Assembly (NCBI GenBank): GCA_045636425.1
Contig: JAZTXM010000003.1
Span: 55,485-119,484 of the forward strand
Source: UMGS1883 sp045636425
GTDB taxonomy: Bacteria > Bacillota > Clostridia > UMGS1883
Reading direction: 5' to 3'
Length of the DNA stretch: 64,000 bases
This document shows, in pieces, positions 43,330 to 50,835 of the stretch; the first letter of the stretch is position 1, and each line of letters begins with the position of its first letter. The position numbers and the translations under genes are program-made. Below the pieces are notes generated by a model that searched no databases, had not been told where the DNA came from, and saw nothing but the letters and a program-made list of their open reading frames with translations.

Positions 43330-44568
43330 ATGAATTTTTTTGAAGAGCTTGCAAGCTTTGACAGTGAGGTTTCCGCAGCGTGCGGCAGGGAGCTTACACG
43401 GCAGCAGCACAACATTGAGCTTATTGCATCCGAGAACATTGTTTCCAAGGCTGTGCTTTTAGCAGCAGGAACAGTTCTTACCAATAAATATGCCGAGGGC
43501 TACAGCGGAAAGCGTTATTACGGCGGCTGTATCCATGTGGATGAGGTTGAAACAATCGCCATTGAAAGGGCAAAGAAGCTCTTTGGTGCAGAGCATGCGA
43601 ATGTACAGCCCCACAGCGGTGCCAATGCCAACTTAGCAGTATTCTTTGCGTTTCTTCAGCCTGGTGACACTGTAATGGGTATGAACCTTGCACACGGCGG
43701 TCATCTTTCACACGGTTCTCCCGTAAACATCAGCGGTAAGTATTTCAATATTGTTCCTTATGGCGTTGATGACGAGACAGGTATGATTGATTACGACAAG
43801 ATGCGTGAAATTGCATTAGAGTGCAAGCCCAAGCTTATCGTTGCAGGTGCAAGCGCTTATTCCAGAACAATTGACTTTGCTAAATTCAGAGAGGTTGCAG
43901 ATGAAGTAGGTGCTATACTGATGGTAGATATGGCACACATTGCAGGTCTTGTTGCCGCAGGCCTTCATCCCAGCCCCGTTCCTTATGCCGACGTTGTTAC
44001 AACAACAACTCATAAGACACTCCGCGGTCCCAGAGGCGGACTTATCCTTTGCAAAGAAGAATACGCAAAGCAGATTGACAAGGCCGTATTCCCCGGTACA
44101 CAGGGAGGTCCTCTGATGCATATAATTGCGGCAAAGGCAGTTGCATTCGGCGAGGCACTCACTGATGAGTTTAAAGAATATCAGAAGCAGATTATAAAGA
44201 ACGCTAAAGTTCTTTGCGAGGCACTTAAAGCCGAGGGCTTCAATGTAGTTTCCGATGACACGGACAACCATCTGATGCTTATTGACCTTTGTCCTTTCGA
44301 TATTACAGGCAAGGAAATGGAAAAGCGTCTTGATGAGGTTCATATCACGGTTAATAAGAATGCAATCCCCAACGATAAGCAAAGTCCTTTTGTTACAAGC
44401 GGTATTCGCGTAGGTGCTCCTGCCGTTACATCACGCGGATTCAAGGAAGATGAAATGAAGCTTATCGCTAAATGGATGAAGCTTGTAGCTACAGATTTTG
44501 AAGCTAATAAAGAGCAGATTACAAAGGAAGTTATCGCACTTTGCGAAAAGTATCCCATATACGAATAA
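43330..44568 (+). CDS. glyA: Serine hydroxymethyltransferase
   Basis: PLP enzyme that interconverts serine and glycine with transfer of a one-carbon unit to THF. 412 residues: RQQHNIELIASENIVSKAV, NKYAEGYSGKRYYGG, PHSGANANLAV, MVDMAHIAGLVAAG, and the PLP lysine in TTTHKTLRGPRGG (about residue 225). The ATG at 43330 has AAAGGAG 10 bases upstream; the longer frame from 43264 lies over the promoter. It stands alone between two terminators. It supplies methylene-THF for FolD. Confidence 0.97.
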   Translation: MNFFEELASFDSEVSAACGRELTRQQHNIELIASENIVSKAVLLAAGTVLTNKYAEGYSGKRYYGGCIHVDEVETIAIERAKKLFGAEHANVQPHSGANANLAVFFAFLQPGDTVMGMNLAHGGHLSHGSPVNISGKYFNIVPYGVDDETGMIDYDKMREIALECKPKLIVAGASAYSRTIDFAKFREVADEVGAILMVDMAHIAGLVAAGLHPSPVPYADVVTTTTHKTLRGPRGGLILCKEEYAKQIDKAVFPGTQGGPLMHIIAAKAVAFGEALTDEFKEYQKQIIKNAKVLCEALKAEGFNVVSDDTDNHLMLIDLCPFDITGKEMEKRLDEVHITVNKNAIPNDKQSPFVTSGIRVGAPAVTSRGFKEDEMKLIAKWMKLVATDFEANKEQITKEVIALCEKYPIYE

Positions 44569-44577
44569 GATGTATTG

Positions 44578-44609
44578 AAAAGAACGCTGATACACAGCGT
44601 TCTTTTTTT
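44578..44609 (+). terminator. glyA terminator
   Basis: AAAAGAACGCTG-ATACA-CAGCGTTCTTTTTTTT directly after glyA. Confidence 0.88.
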
Positions 44610-44684
44610 TGCTTTTGTATAAAAAACGTATTTTTCCTCCTGCTGGTGACATAATAATTTTATATTACTTTTGCGAGGGAAAAC

Positions 44685-45068
44685 ATGTCACTTTACAAGC
44701 GTTATTACTTTCTTTTTATAATAGGTGGAATTGGCTATGCCTTAATCGAAATATTGGCAAGGGGTTACACCCACCCCAGCATGGCTATTGCAGGAGGGCT
44801 AAGTCTTATCTCAATAGATTTTATAAACAGTCGGTTTTATCATAAATCAATATTTTTCAGGGGTTTTTTATGTTCCCTCGCTATTACGGGGATTGAGCTT
44901 TTCATAGGAATATGGGTTAATCTGATTCTCAACCTTGGGGTATGGAATTATTCAAAAGAGGCTTTTAACTTCATGGGGCAGATATGTCCGCTGTATTCCT
45001 TAATCTGGTTTGGGATAAGCATAGTGGTGATTTTAGGAATTGAGAAATTACAAGTTAAAAGGGCATAG
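44685..45068 (+). CDS. Small membrane protein, putative ABC-transporter type IV (CmpB)-like
   Basis: A 127-residue protein with four hydrophobic segments (about 6-24, 35-46, 57-80, 100-118). IELFIGIWVNLILNLGVWNYS and GQICPLYSLIWF resemble the PF06541 family (putative ABC-transporter type IV). Despite that family name, transport has not been shown. TTTTGCGAGGG lies before the ATG. Single gene between two terminators; function unknown. Confidence 0.75.
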   Translation: MSLYKRYYFLFIIGGIGYALIEILARGYTHPSMAIAGGLSLISIDFINSRFYHKSIFFRGFLCSLAITGIELFIGIWVNLILNLGVWNYSKEAFNFMGQICPLYSLIWFGISIVVILGIEKLQVKRA

Positions 45069-45100
45069 TAAAAGAGCACGGAAAATTCCGTGCTCTTTAA
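45069..45100. terminator. Bidirectional terminator
   Basis: AAAGAGCACGGAA-AA-TTCCGTGCTCTTT right behind the membrane gene; the other side faces the end of the 58-residue peptide gene. Confidence 0.85.
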
Positions 45101-45132
45101 TTAGCTCTTTAAGTATGTAACCTATAAAGCGA

Positions 45133-45309
45133 TTACCAAGACCATCTGTTAGTCATGTTATTGATATCGCCGGAGATAGACTGTACGCTATATCCGGTAC
45201 CCATAGCATCAGAAACATTCTTACCATAGGTTTCGCCGCTTGTTTCGATTACATCAACTGTATCAAGAGCTAATGTAACGATTTCGGGTTTATTATACTT
45301 TTTCATCAT
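45133..45309 (-). CDS. 58-residue peptide, possible ribosomal peptide precursor
   Basis: A short reading frame easily missed by length filters. It starts with two consecutive ATG codons (45309 and 45306) preceded by a perfect AGGAGGT at 5-8 bases. The product begins MMKKYNKPEIVTLALDTVDV, then IETSGE, and ends NNMTNRWSW. Small Clostridia proteins with a similar K-P-E-(I/V)-x-x-L...DV(I)xTSG opening are, to my recollection, common and unassigned. It has no Cys. The start lies 15 bases behind the stop of the secreted protein at 45325, so the two are co-transcribed. A peptide precursor or small regulator is possible; no modifying enzyme or exporter gene is nearby. Confidence 0.7.
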   Translation of the reverse strand: MMKKYNKPEIVTLALDTVDVIETSGETYGKNVSDAMGTGYSVQSISGDINNMTNRWSW

Positions 45310-45324
45310 TAATTACCTCCTGAA

Positions 45325-46074
45325 TTAATTATTTGCAACTGTTGCCTGCATTGAAGTGCCGTCAACCAAGAAATAAAGGTTTGCGCCATTGATTGTCAAA
45401 TGAGGTCTAACTTCATCTTTTGAACCGTTTGTGAATGAAAGACCAATCTTAACATCACCGTCTAAAACGTTAAAGCCATAATCATCTGCATCAACTTCGG
45501 CAAATCTTGAGCCTGCGCTGGTAAGGATTTCCCAACCAATTTTGCTAACAACATTTGCTGCTGTGAAAGCTTCTGAGAATGTTACATCTGCAAAAACCAC
45601 TGAAGCATAGTCGTTGTCGGGAACTTTGATAGCCTTAGCAGCATCGTTTCCATTAGTCTTAACCCACTCTTCAACGTTCTGAATAACTTCAGTGTCTACA
45701 AGAGAGATAGAGAGCACGGGAGCAGCCTTAACAGAAAATCCTTTGTAGGATACTGCGGGACCGTTAGCAGATGCATAACCTGCATAAATGTCAACTACAT
45801 CATTTCCTGCAGCAACTATAACATTTTCAAATGTTGCTGCCTCACCATCGGATGCTTCCTGACCAACAAAAAGGATATCGCTGTTCTGAAGGCTGTTAAG
45901 ACTTGCGTTCTGCTTTACAACCAAAAGAGATACCTGCTCAGCTTCGCTTGTAGCAACTACTACATCAAACTGATAGTCAGTATCAAGAGTAGCTACAGGA
46001 GCTGCGAATGCTGCTACTGAAAGAAGCATGCACATTACTGCTGCGAAAGCAATTGCTTTCATGAATTTCTTCAT
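45325..46074 (-). CDS. Secreted protein of unknown function
   Basis: A 249-residue exported protein. The signal peptide (MKKFMKAIAFAAVMCMLLSV, cleavage near AFA-AP) leads into a mostly beta-rich, acidic chain (QFDVVVATSEAEQVSLLVV, IVAAGNDVVDIYAGYASANG) with no cysteines, no SLH and no catalytic motif that I recognise. ATG 46074 has GAGGAGG 9 bases upstream; the TTG at 46092 lies within that site. A good promoter lies at 46178-46206, and the leader has an AAATT pentanucleotide run. The next gene is the 58-residue peptide, 15 bases on. Confidence 0.8.
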   Translation of the reverse strand: MKKFMKAIAFAAVMCMLLSVAAFAAPVATLDTDYQFDVVVATSEAEQVSLLVVKQNASLNSLQNSDILFVGQEASDGEAATFENVIVAAGNDVVDIYAGYASANGPAVSYKGFSVKAAPVLSISLVDTEVIQNVEEWVKTNGNDAAKAIKVPDNDYASVVFADVTFSEAFTAANVVSKIGWEILTSAGSRFAEVDADDYGFNVLDGDVKIGLSFTNGSKDEVRPHLTINGANLYFLVDGTSMQATVANN

Positions 46075-46103
46075 TTTTAGTTTCCTCCTCAAATTAAAAT
46101 TTT

Positions 46104-46124
46104 AAATTAAATTAAATTAAATTA
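46104..46124. repeat. AAATT tandem run
   Basis: About four exact AAATT units in the untranslated leader of the secreted protein gene; more degenerate units flank them. Slippage could alter leader length. Confidence 0.7.
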
Positions 46125-46177
46125 CAATTTCATGCAGACAGGCGGAACAACCTCCCCACACTACTTATACAATAAGA

Positions 46178-46206
46178 ATTATACTCTAATTCCCAAGATA
46201 ATGCAA
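46178..46206 (-). promoter_or_regulatory. Promoter of the secreted protein-peptide pair
   Basis: Minus strand: TTGCAT (46201-46206), 17 bases, TATAAT (46178-46183). Confidence 0.65.
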
Positions 46207-46291
46207 GTGTTTATTTGAAAAATTTCAGATATTTTTACCCAATTTTTTTCCTGCGTTTTTGTATGGTTTGACGAAACAATTTTGTAATATT

Positions 46292-46345
46292 GGGGACGGG
46301 TCAATTTTTGTTGCTCCTGCGGATTACAAAAATTTCCCCGTCCCC
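46292..46345. repeat. GGGGACGG hairpin repeat, copy A
   Basis: GGGGACGGG...ATTTTTGT, loop TGCTCCTGCGGATT, then ACAAAAAT...CCCCGTCCCC: an inverted repeat of about 20 bp per arm with two mismatches. Copy B lies at 47086. The pair flanks the BIG2 lipoprotein gene. Similar GGGGACGG...CCGTCCCC hairpins are scattered in many Clostridia genomes. Confidence 0.8.
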
Positions 46346-46366
46346 TTATTCCGTGTTGCTTTGCAA

Positions 46367-46984
46367 CTACTTACTACGCACAATTAAGGTACCTTTAACA
46401 CCGTTGGGAGCATAGGCATTTATAGTGGTTTTCCCCTTGCCTACAGCCTGGATTACGCCTTTTTCATTAACCTTTACAACGCTGCTGTCCTCGGTTTCCC
46501 AGAAGATTCTGTCCTTATCCTCGGAATTGGAGGGCACAACATACGCACGAAGCTGGAGCTTGTCCCCCTCCTTCACGGTAATATCACCCTTTCCTCCTGC
46601 GGAGGCACCTACGGTTATCTCCGTTATATCCGATTCCTCGTCAAACGTTCTGACAACATTACCGTCTTTATCGGTATAGGCGTCCTCATTTCTTACCACG
46701 ACGCCTACATGCACATACTGTTCACCGCTCAGTGCGGTAATTGTGGTAATACCATTATCCACGGCAGAAACCGTACCATCGGGCGATACCACGGCAATGG
46801 ATTCGTCCGAGCTTGACCACTCTATATGTTCTTCGGGTGCATTTGCCACCTTGACAGTATATCTCTGTTTTGGTTCCATACGCAAAAAATCTTCCTTGAC
46901 GGACATTTTCTCTTTTTCGCCGCAAGAGCATAATAACAGCATGGAAAGGGCAATAACCCCCGATGTAAGCAATCTTTTTTTCAT
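46367..46984 (-). CDS. Lipoprotein with BIG2-type Ig-like domains
   Basis: A 205-residue lipoprotein: signal with lipobox LLCSC (about residues 17-21), then two bacterial Ig-like BIG2 repeats (about 45-100, IEWSSSDESIAVVSPDGTVSAV; 125-205, IFWETEDSSVVKVNEKGVI with GKTTINAYA). BIG2 domains serve in surface adhesion or as spacers. No enzyme domain is present. GGAGGG precedes the ATG. A TTGAAA-17-TATAGT promoter is about 60 bases upstream on the minus strand. The gene lies between the two GGGGACGG hairpins. Confidence 0.9.
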   Translation of the reverse strand: MKKRLLTSGVIALSMLLLCSCGEKEKMSVKEDFLRMEPKQRYTVKVANAPEEHIEWSSSDESIAVVSPDGTVSAVDNGITTITALSGEQYVHVGVVVRNEDAYTDKDGNVVRTFDEESDITEITVGASAGGKGDITVKEGDKLQLRAYVVPSNSEDKDRIFWETEDSSVVKVNEKGVIQAVGKGKTTINAYAPNGVKGTLIVRSK

Positions 46985-47085
46985 CTGTATAATCCCTCCG
47001 AGTTTAAGTGGTTTGAGGTAAAATACCCCTTACTTTAACTATACACCTTTTTTCGTTCTTTTTCAACACTTTTTTTGTTTCTTTT

Positions 47086-47139
47086 GGGGACGGGGCTGTT
47101 TTTGTTGCTCCTGCGGATTACAAAAACTGCCCCGCCCCC
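47086..47139. repeat. GGGGACGG hairpin repeat, copy B
   Basis: Same orientation, length and loop core (TTGCTCCTGCGGATTACAAA) as copy A. The arms differ and still pair (GGGGCtG against CtGCCCC). Confidence 0.8.
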
Positions 47140-47157
47140 TTCTACCCTACACCTTTT

Positions 47158-47238
47158 TCAACGGCTATCCTTAATGCGGAATATTTTCTTCGTTATTCCT
47201 GCAAGAAATTTAGGAAGCTTCATAACTACGACTTTCAA
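47158..47238 (-). CDS. spoVM: Stage V sporulation protein SpoVM
   Basis: A 26-codon gene starting TTG at 47238, with AAAGGAGGTG 8 bases upstream. The product (MKVVVMKLPKFLAGITKK then IFRIKDSR) has the length of Bacillus SpoVM, which is also 26 residues, and the matching core xxKLPKFLxGI. SpoVM is an amphipathic helix that binds the positively curved forespore membrane and recruits the coat ATPase SpoIVA. Pro9 and the hydrophobic-basic alternation are kept. This marks the host as an endospore former. No terminator is evident directly behind it. It lies between the BIG2 lipoprotein and a 49-residue membrane peptide. Confidence 0.93.
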   Translation of the reverse strand: MKVVVMKLPKFLAGITKKIFRIKDSR

Positions 47239-47260
47239 TACAACACCTCCTTTTTTTGAA

Positions 47261-47280
47261 GGCGACCACACAGGGTCGCC
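47261..47280. terminator. Short GC hairpin before spoVM
   Basis: GGCGACC-ACACAG-GGTCGCC, 22 bases upstream of spoVM, just after the stop of the 49-residue peptide gene. Similar hairpins are common intergenic elements in Clostridia. Its minus-strand side is followed by TTCAAAAAAA rather than a T tract, so termination on that strand is doubtful. Confidence 0.4.
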
Positions 47281-47285
47281 CCCTA

Positions 47286-47435
47286 CTACATTCTCATCAT
47301 ACTGCAGCCCAATACAATAATAAGGGCACCCTCAATCACTGCAAGAAGCCACATAGGAAGAATCAATGCCGTAAAAATCCCTGCTATGTATGCCAGGGTA
47401 CACGCTCCGCACGGTCTGCAATGCTTTTTCTTCAA
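47286..47435 (-). CDS. Small membrane peptide upstream of spoVM
   Basis: A possible 49-residue protein from TTG 47435 (MKKKHCRPCGACTLAYIAG). It has a CRPCGAC motif and one or two hydrophobic helices (about 12-32 and 33-46), ending CSMMRM. A longer frame starts at GTG 47498, overlapping the HAD gene stop. The apparent GGGGGTG ribosome site is also part of the HAD terminator, so expression is uncertain. The hydrophobic pattern and Cys motif look like a real protein. Confidence 0.45.
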   Translation of the reverse strand: MKKKHCRPCGACTLAYIAGIFTALILPMWLLAVIEGALIIVLGCSMMRM

Positions 47436-47483
47436 AAAAGGAGCACCCCCTTTCAATACATAGTACGAAAGAGGGTGCCTTTT
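47435..47483 (-). terminator. Terminator after the HAD gene
   Basis: Minus strand AAAGGCACCCTCTTTC, 12-base loop, GAAAGGGGGTGCTCCTTTTTT. Confidence 0.75.
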
Positions 47484-47494
47484 TGTTACATTTT

Positions 47495-48277
47495 TCACTT
47501 TAAAAGCTCGCCTACGCCACCAAGGATATATTTGGGTCTATAGGGGAAAAGCTCAATATCTTCTTCCCTGGTAACACCGCTCAGCACAAGCACGGTATCC
47601 ACATTGGACTCAATACCTGCGATAATATCGGTATCCATTCTGTCACCTATAAAGGCGATTTCATTACTGTGGCAATCCAGCTTATTAAGGCCGTGGCGAA
47701 GCATAAGGGGATTGGGTTTCCCCACAAAGTACGCCTTTTTACCCGTTGCTATTTCAATCGGAGCAATAAGAGCACCTGTGGCAGGCATTATACCCTTTTC
47801 CGTAGGTCCCGTAATATCGGGATTCGTTCCGATAAGCTTTGCACCCTTATTTACAAGCTCAATTGCTTTCTCGATTTTTTCAAAGCTGTATGTACGGGTT
47901 TCCCCTACCACAACATAGTCGGGGTTCACATCATTCATATATATATGATGGTCGTAAAGAGCTTTTGTAAGAGCTGCCTCACCTATAACATATGCGGTAC
48001 AGCCGGGGCGCTGAGAGTGCAAAAACTCCGCCGTTGCCATGGCACTTGTGTAAAAATGCCTGGCAGGAATGGAAAGCCCCATTCGCTCTAACTTCATACT
48101 AAGCTCGTGCGGGGTACGCTCGGAGCTGTTGGTGAGGAATACAAACTTTTTATCGTTTGCCTGAAGCCATTCCACAAACTCCTTAACTCCGTCAAGTATT
48201 TTATTTCCATGATATATAACGCCGTCCATATCGCTGATAAAGCCTATTTTATTTGTAATTTCATGCATTTTTCTCAC
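47495..48277 (-). CDS. HAD-superfamily IIA hydrolase (NagD-like)
   Basis: A 260-residue phosphatase of the HAD-IIA subfamily. Motif I GFISDMDGVIYHG (two Asp, about 13-25), motif II FLTNSS, motif III Lys in GKPNPLML and motif IV IGDRMDTDIIAG are all present. Type C2 cap between motifs II and III. Relatives act on p-nitrophenyl phosphate, glycerol phosphate or nucleotides, and the true substrate is not known. GAGGTGAG lies before the ATG. Confidence 0.93.
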   Translation of the reverse strand: MRKMHEITNKIGFISDMDGVIYHGNKILDGVKEFVEWLQANDKKFVFLTNSSERTPHELSMKLERMGLSIPARHFYTSAMATAEFLHSQRPGCTAYVIGEAALTKALYDHHIYMNDVNPDYVVVGETRTYSFEKIEKAIELVNKGAKLIGTNPDITGPTEKGIMPATGALIAPIEIATGKKAYFVGKPNPLMLRHGLNKLDCHSNEIAFIGDRMDTDIIAGIESNVDTVLVLSGVTREEDIELFPYRPKYILGGVGELLK

Positions 48278-48299
48278 CTCTGGTATTTATTTTACTTTA

Positions 48300-48345
48300 A
48301 AAACAGGTAAAAAGCAAGTGGTTTCACTTGCTTTTTACCTGTTTT
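48300..48345. terminator. 21-bp palindromic terminator
   Basis: Perfect 21-bp arms (ending AAGCAAGTG) around GTTT. It lies 11 bases past the stop of the Asn/Gln-rich peptide gene and 23 bases before the start of the HAD gene on the same strand. Confidence 0.8.
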
Positions 48346-48355
48346 TTACATTAAT

Positions 48356-48499
48356 TTAGTTAAACTTGGGTGCGTTCTGATTTTCAGAATTTTTTCTTTC
48401 ATTCTGCTTTTCGTTCTGATTGTTCTGGTTGTTCTGATTCTGGTTATTCTGGTTGTTCTGGTTGTTTTCGTTCTGATTGTTCTTTCTCTGTTCTGACAT
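48356..48499 (-). CDS. Asn/Gln-rich 47-residue peptide
   Basis: Starts MSEQRKNNQNENNQ with AAAGGAG 8 bases upstream of ATG 48499. Residues 7-35 are almost only Asn and Gln in NNQ/NQN units; the tail has charged residues and ends NAPKFN. No hydrophobic segment, no signal. The composition recalls Gln/Asn-rich small spore proteins of the gamma type, but the motif layout of SASP is absent, so this is only a guess. It is monocistronic with its own terminator. Confidence 0.7.
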   Translation of the reverse strand: MSEQRKNNQNENNQNNQNNQNQNNQNNQNEKQNERKNSENQNAPKFN

Positions 48500-48674
48500 A
48501 ATTATCGCTCCTTTCAAATTGAGAGATTTCTTCTCCCATGAAGCTATTATGTACAAAACAAAGGAAAATATACAGGTTCTTGATTTCTTTAAATTATGCC
48601 TTATCAGCGGTTAGATAATCCAAAAAATTGAAAAAATTTTTATCTAAAAAAATTACTAATGATTAGACTGCCTT

Positions 48675-49817
48675 TCACCGTTCTTCATTTTTTATTAATC
48701 GGAATACCTGCTCCGAGGTTTTCATGAGATTATCAAATGCATAGTCACATTCCACGGCTTGCCCGACGGTGCATGGAGTACGGAGGATAGGAAAAAATGC
48801 ATCTATTCCCAGTTCATTACACTTCTGTGCATCATCACCTATACAGCCTGCAAATGCAATTACGGTTTTTTGGTATTTTTTTGCAAGCTTTGCAACGCCG
48901 ATGGGCGCTTTTCCCATGCTTGACTGCCCATCAAGCCTTCCCTCACCCGTCACAACAACATCTGCTTCTTTTATAAGGTCTTCGAGATTTATTTCCTTTA
49001 TTACAAGGTCAATACCGCTTCCCTTATTGGCATTAAGATACGTTTTAAAAGCAAATCCCAAACCTCCCGCCGCACCTGCTCCCTCAAAATCGGGATTGGC
49101 ATGGGGATATATTTCTTTTGACAGGTCTGCATAACGGCAAAGCCATTTATCCATTTTCTCTATTTCAAATTCATTTGCGCCCTTTTGCGGTGCATATATA
49201 ACGCTTGCCCCATCTTTTCCGCAGAGGGGGTTTTTCACGTCACACGCCACAGTAAAGGTACAATCTGAAAGCTCTTTCATGGCATTATCCTTATGGATTT
49301 CAGAAAGCTCGCCCAAGCCTTCAGCCCCAAAAATGATGCTTTCACCCTCACAGTCAAGAAATTCAAATCCAAGTGCTTGCAGCATCCCCACTCCGCCGTC
49401 ATTTGTGGAACTTCCGCCCAAGCCTATAAGGAAGTTGCGATATCCCCGCTCTATGGCATCGGCAATCATTTCTCCCACTCCGTAAGTGGTGGTATACATG
49501 GGATTTCTTTGCTCCTCATCAATAAGGGTAAGTCCTGCCGCCGACGCTACTTCTATAACGGCAGTATTAGTCTTTGGAATCACTCCGTAGCTTGCAATTA
49601 TTTCTTCTGCAAGAGGGCCATGCACTGAAATGTTTATCATTTCGCCTCCCAAAGCTTCAATTACCGCCTCGGTAGTTCCCTCTCCTCCGTCGGCAATTGG
49701 GGCTACATAGACCTGTGCATCGGGAATAGCCTTCTTAATCCCCTGTTTTATTGCCTCCCCTGCCTGTTTTGAAGACAGACTTCCTTTAAAAGAATCTATT
49801 GCTACAGTTACCTTCAT
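48675..49817 (-). CDS. glxK: Glycerate kinase
   Basis: A 380-residue GlxK-type glycerate kinase, which phosphorylates glycerate with ATP (2- or 3-phosphoglycerate). VTVAIDSFKGSLSSKQAG, ADGGEGTTEAVIEA, GLGGSSTNDGGVGMLQALG (about 121-139) and VVTGEGRLDGQSSMGKAP are the family blocks. ATG 49817 (MKVTVAIDSF) is preferred to the GTG/ATG 13 codons upstream. It may use glycerate from the D-2-hydroxyacid dehydrogenase at 34694. Confidence 0.94.
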   Translation of the reverse strand: MKVTVAIDSFKGSLSSKQAGEAIKQGIKKAIPDAQVYVAPIADGGEGTTEAVIEALGGEMINISVHGPLAEEIIASYGVIPKTNTAVIEVASAAGLTLIDEEQRNPMYTTTYGVGEMIADAIERGYRNFLIGLGGSSTNDGGVGMLQALGFEFLDCEGESIIFGAEGLGELSEIHKDNAMKELSDCTFTVACDVKNPLCGKDGASVIYAPQKGANEFEIEKMDKWLCRYADLSKEIYPHANPDFEGAGAAGGLGFAFKTYLNANKGSGIDLVIKEINLEDLIKEADVVVTGEGRLDGQSSMGKAPIGVAKLAKKYQKTVIAFAGCIGDDAQKCNELGIDAFFPILRTPCTVGQAVECDYAFDNLMKTSEQVFRLIKNEER

Positions 49818-49986
49818 TTTATTTCCAAATCCTCTCAATTTTGAAATTCTTATCAATATCTTCTATTCTTGTCACGATACATCCCTCCGTGTTTTATCTT
49901 AGCACAGCAAAAAACAAAAGTAAATAAAATTTCCTTGATTTTTTTCTTTTGCAGATGTATAATTTTTGCTTGTGAGGTGCGATTTT

Positions 49987-50835
49987 ATGAACAACAGCTG
50001 GATAATATTTGTAATTATATACGGGCTTTTAAAAGGCTCCAGAGAGGGCATGAAAAAAGCGGCAATGAAAAAAAGCAGTTCAAATGAGATTCTGTTTTTC
50101 TACACGCTCATTGGTTTTATACTTGTGCTTCCAAGTACTAAAGAAGCTTTTCTTACTGCACCGATATTCATTTTCTACTCTTTTATAAAAGCCCTTGTGG
50201 TGTGCACGGCATGGCTTTTCGCCTTTAAGGCACTAAAAAAGATGTCGGTCAGCCTTTACGGAATTATGGACCTTTCGAGAATGGTTTTTTCCATGCTTTT
50301 AGGGGTGCTTGTTTTAGGAGAGGCTTTCACCCTCAGAAAAGGAATCGGTATGACACTCGTTCTTTTGGGGTTGTTCCTTGTTAACATGAAAAAAAGCACC
50401 GAAAACAGCAAAATGACTTTTTCGATACTTATTGCCGCACTTTTAAACTGTTTCCTTAACTCGGTTTCGGGGACTATGGATAAAATCCTGATGAGAGATA
50501 TGACATCTTCTCAGCTTCAGTTCTGGTTTATGTTCTTTTCTGCCGTAATATACGGAGCAATCCTTCTTATACACAGAGAAAAAGTTTCGGTTAAGTGCCT
50601 TAAAAATAATTTCTGGATTCCACTTTTAAGTTTGTCGCTGATTGTGGGGGACAAGCTCCTTTTTGAAGCAAATGCAAATCCACAAAGTCAGGTTACGCTG
50701 ATGACTATAATAAAGCAGTCCTCCGTTCTTGTAACGGTGCTTACGGGCTGGCTTGTGTATAAAGAAAAAAATATCCCGTACAAGCTGATGTGTACGGGAA
50801 TAGTGCTTAGCGGTATATTTATTGCTGTGCTTTAA
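49987..50835 (+). CDS. DMT-superfamily (EamA) transporter
   Basis: A 282-residue membrane protein with ten hydrophobic segments in two EamA halves (about 1-135 and 145-282). KALVVCTAWLFAFKALKKMS and IMDLSRMVFSMLLGVLVLGEAF fit the DMT metabolite exporters. GAGGTG precedes ATG 49987. The substrate is unknown. It converges on the CCA-adding gene with a 17-base 3' overlap. Confidence 0.87.
   Translation: MNNSWIIFVIIYGLLKGSREGMKKAAMKKSSSNEILFFYTLIGFILVLPSTKEAFLTAPIFIFYSFIKALVVCTAWLFAFKALKKMSVSLYGIMDLSRMVFSMLLGVLVLGEAFTLRKGIGMTLVLLGLFLVNMKKSTENSKMTFSILIAALLNCFLNSVSGTMDKILMRDMTSSQLQFWFMFFSAVIYGAILLIHREKVSVKCLKNNFWIPLLSLSLIVGDKLLFEANANPQSQVTLMTIIKQSSVLVTVLTGWLVYKEKNIPYKLMCTGIVLSGIFIAVL

Noticed and set aside
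48356..48499. CRISPR-like or simple direct repeats
   Set aside because: The repetition reflects AAC/CAA codons of an Asn/Gln-rich peptide with a proper start and ribosome site; there are no spacers.
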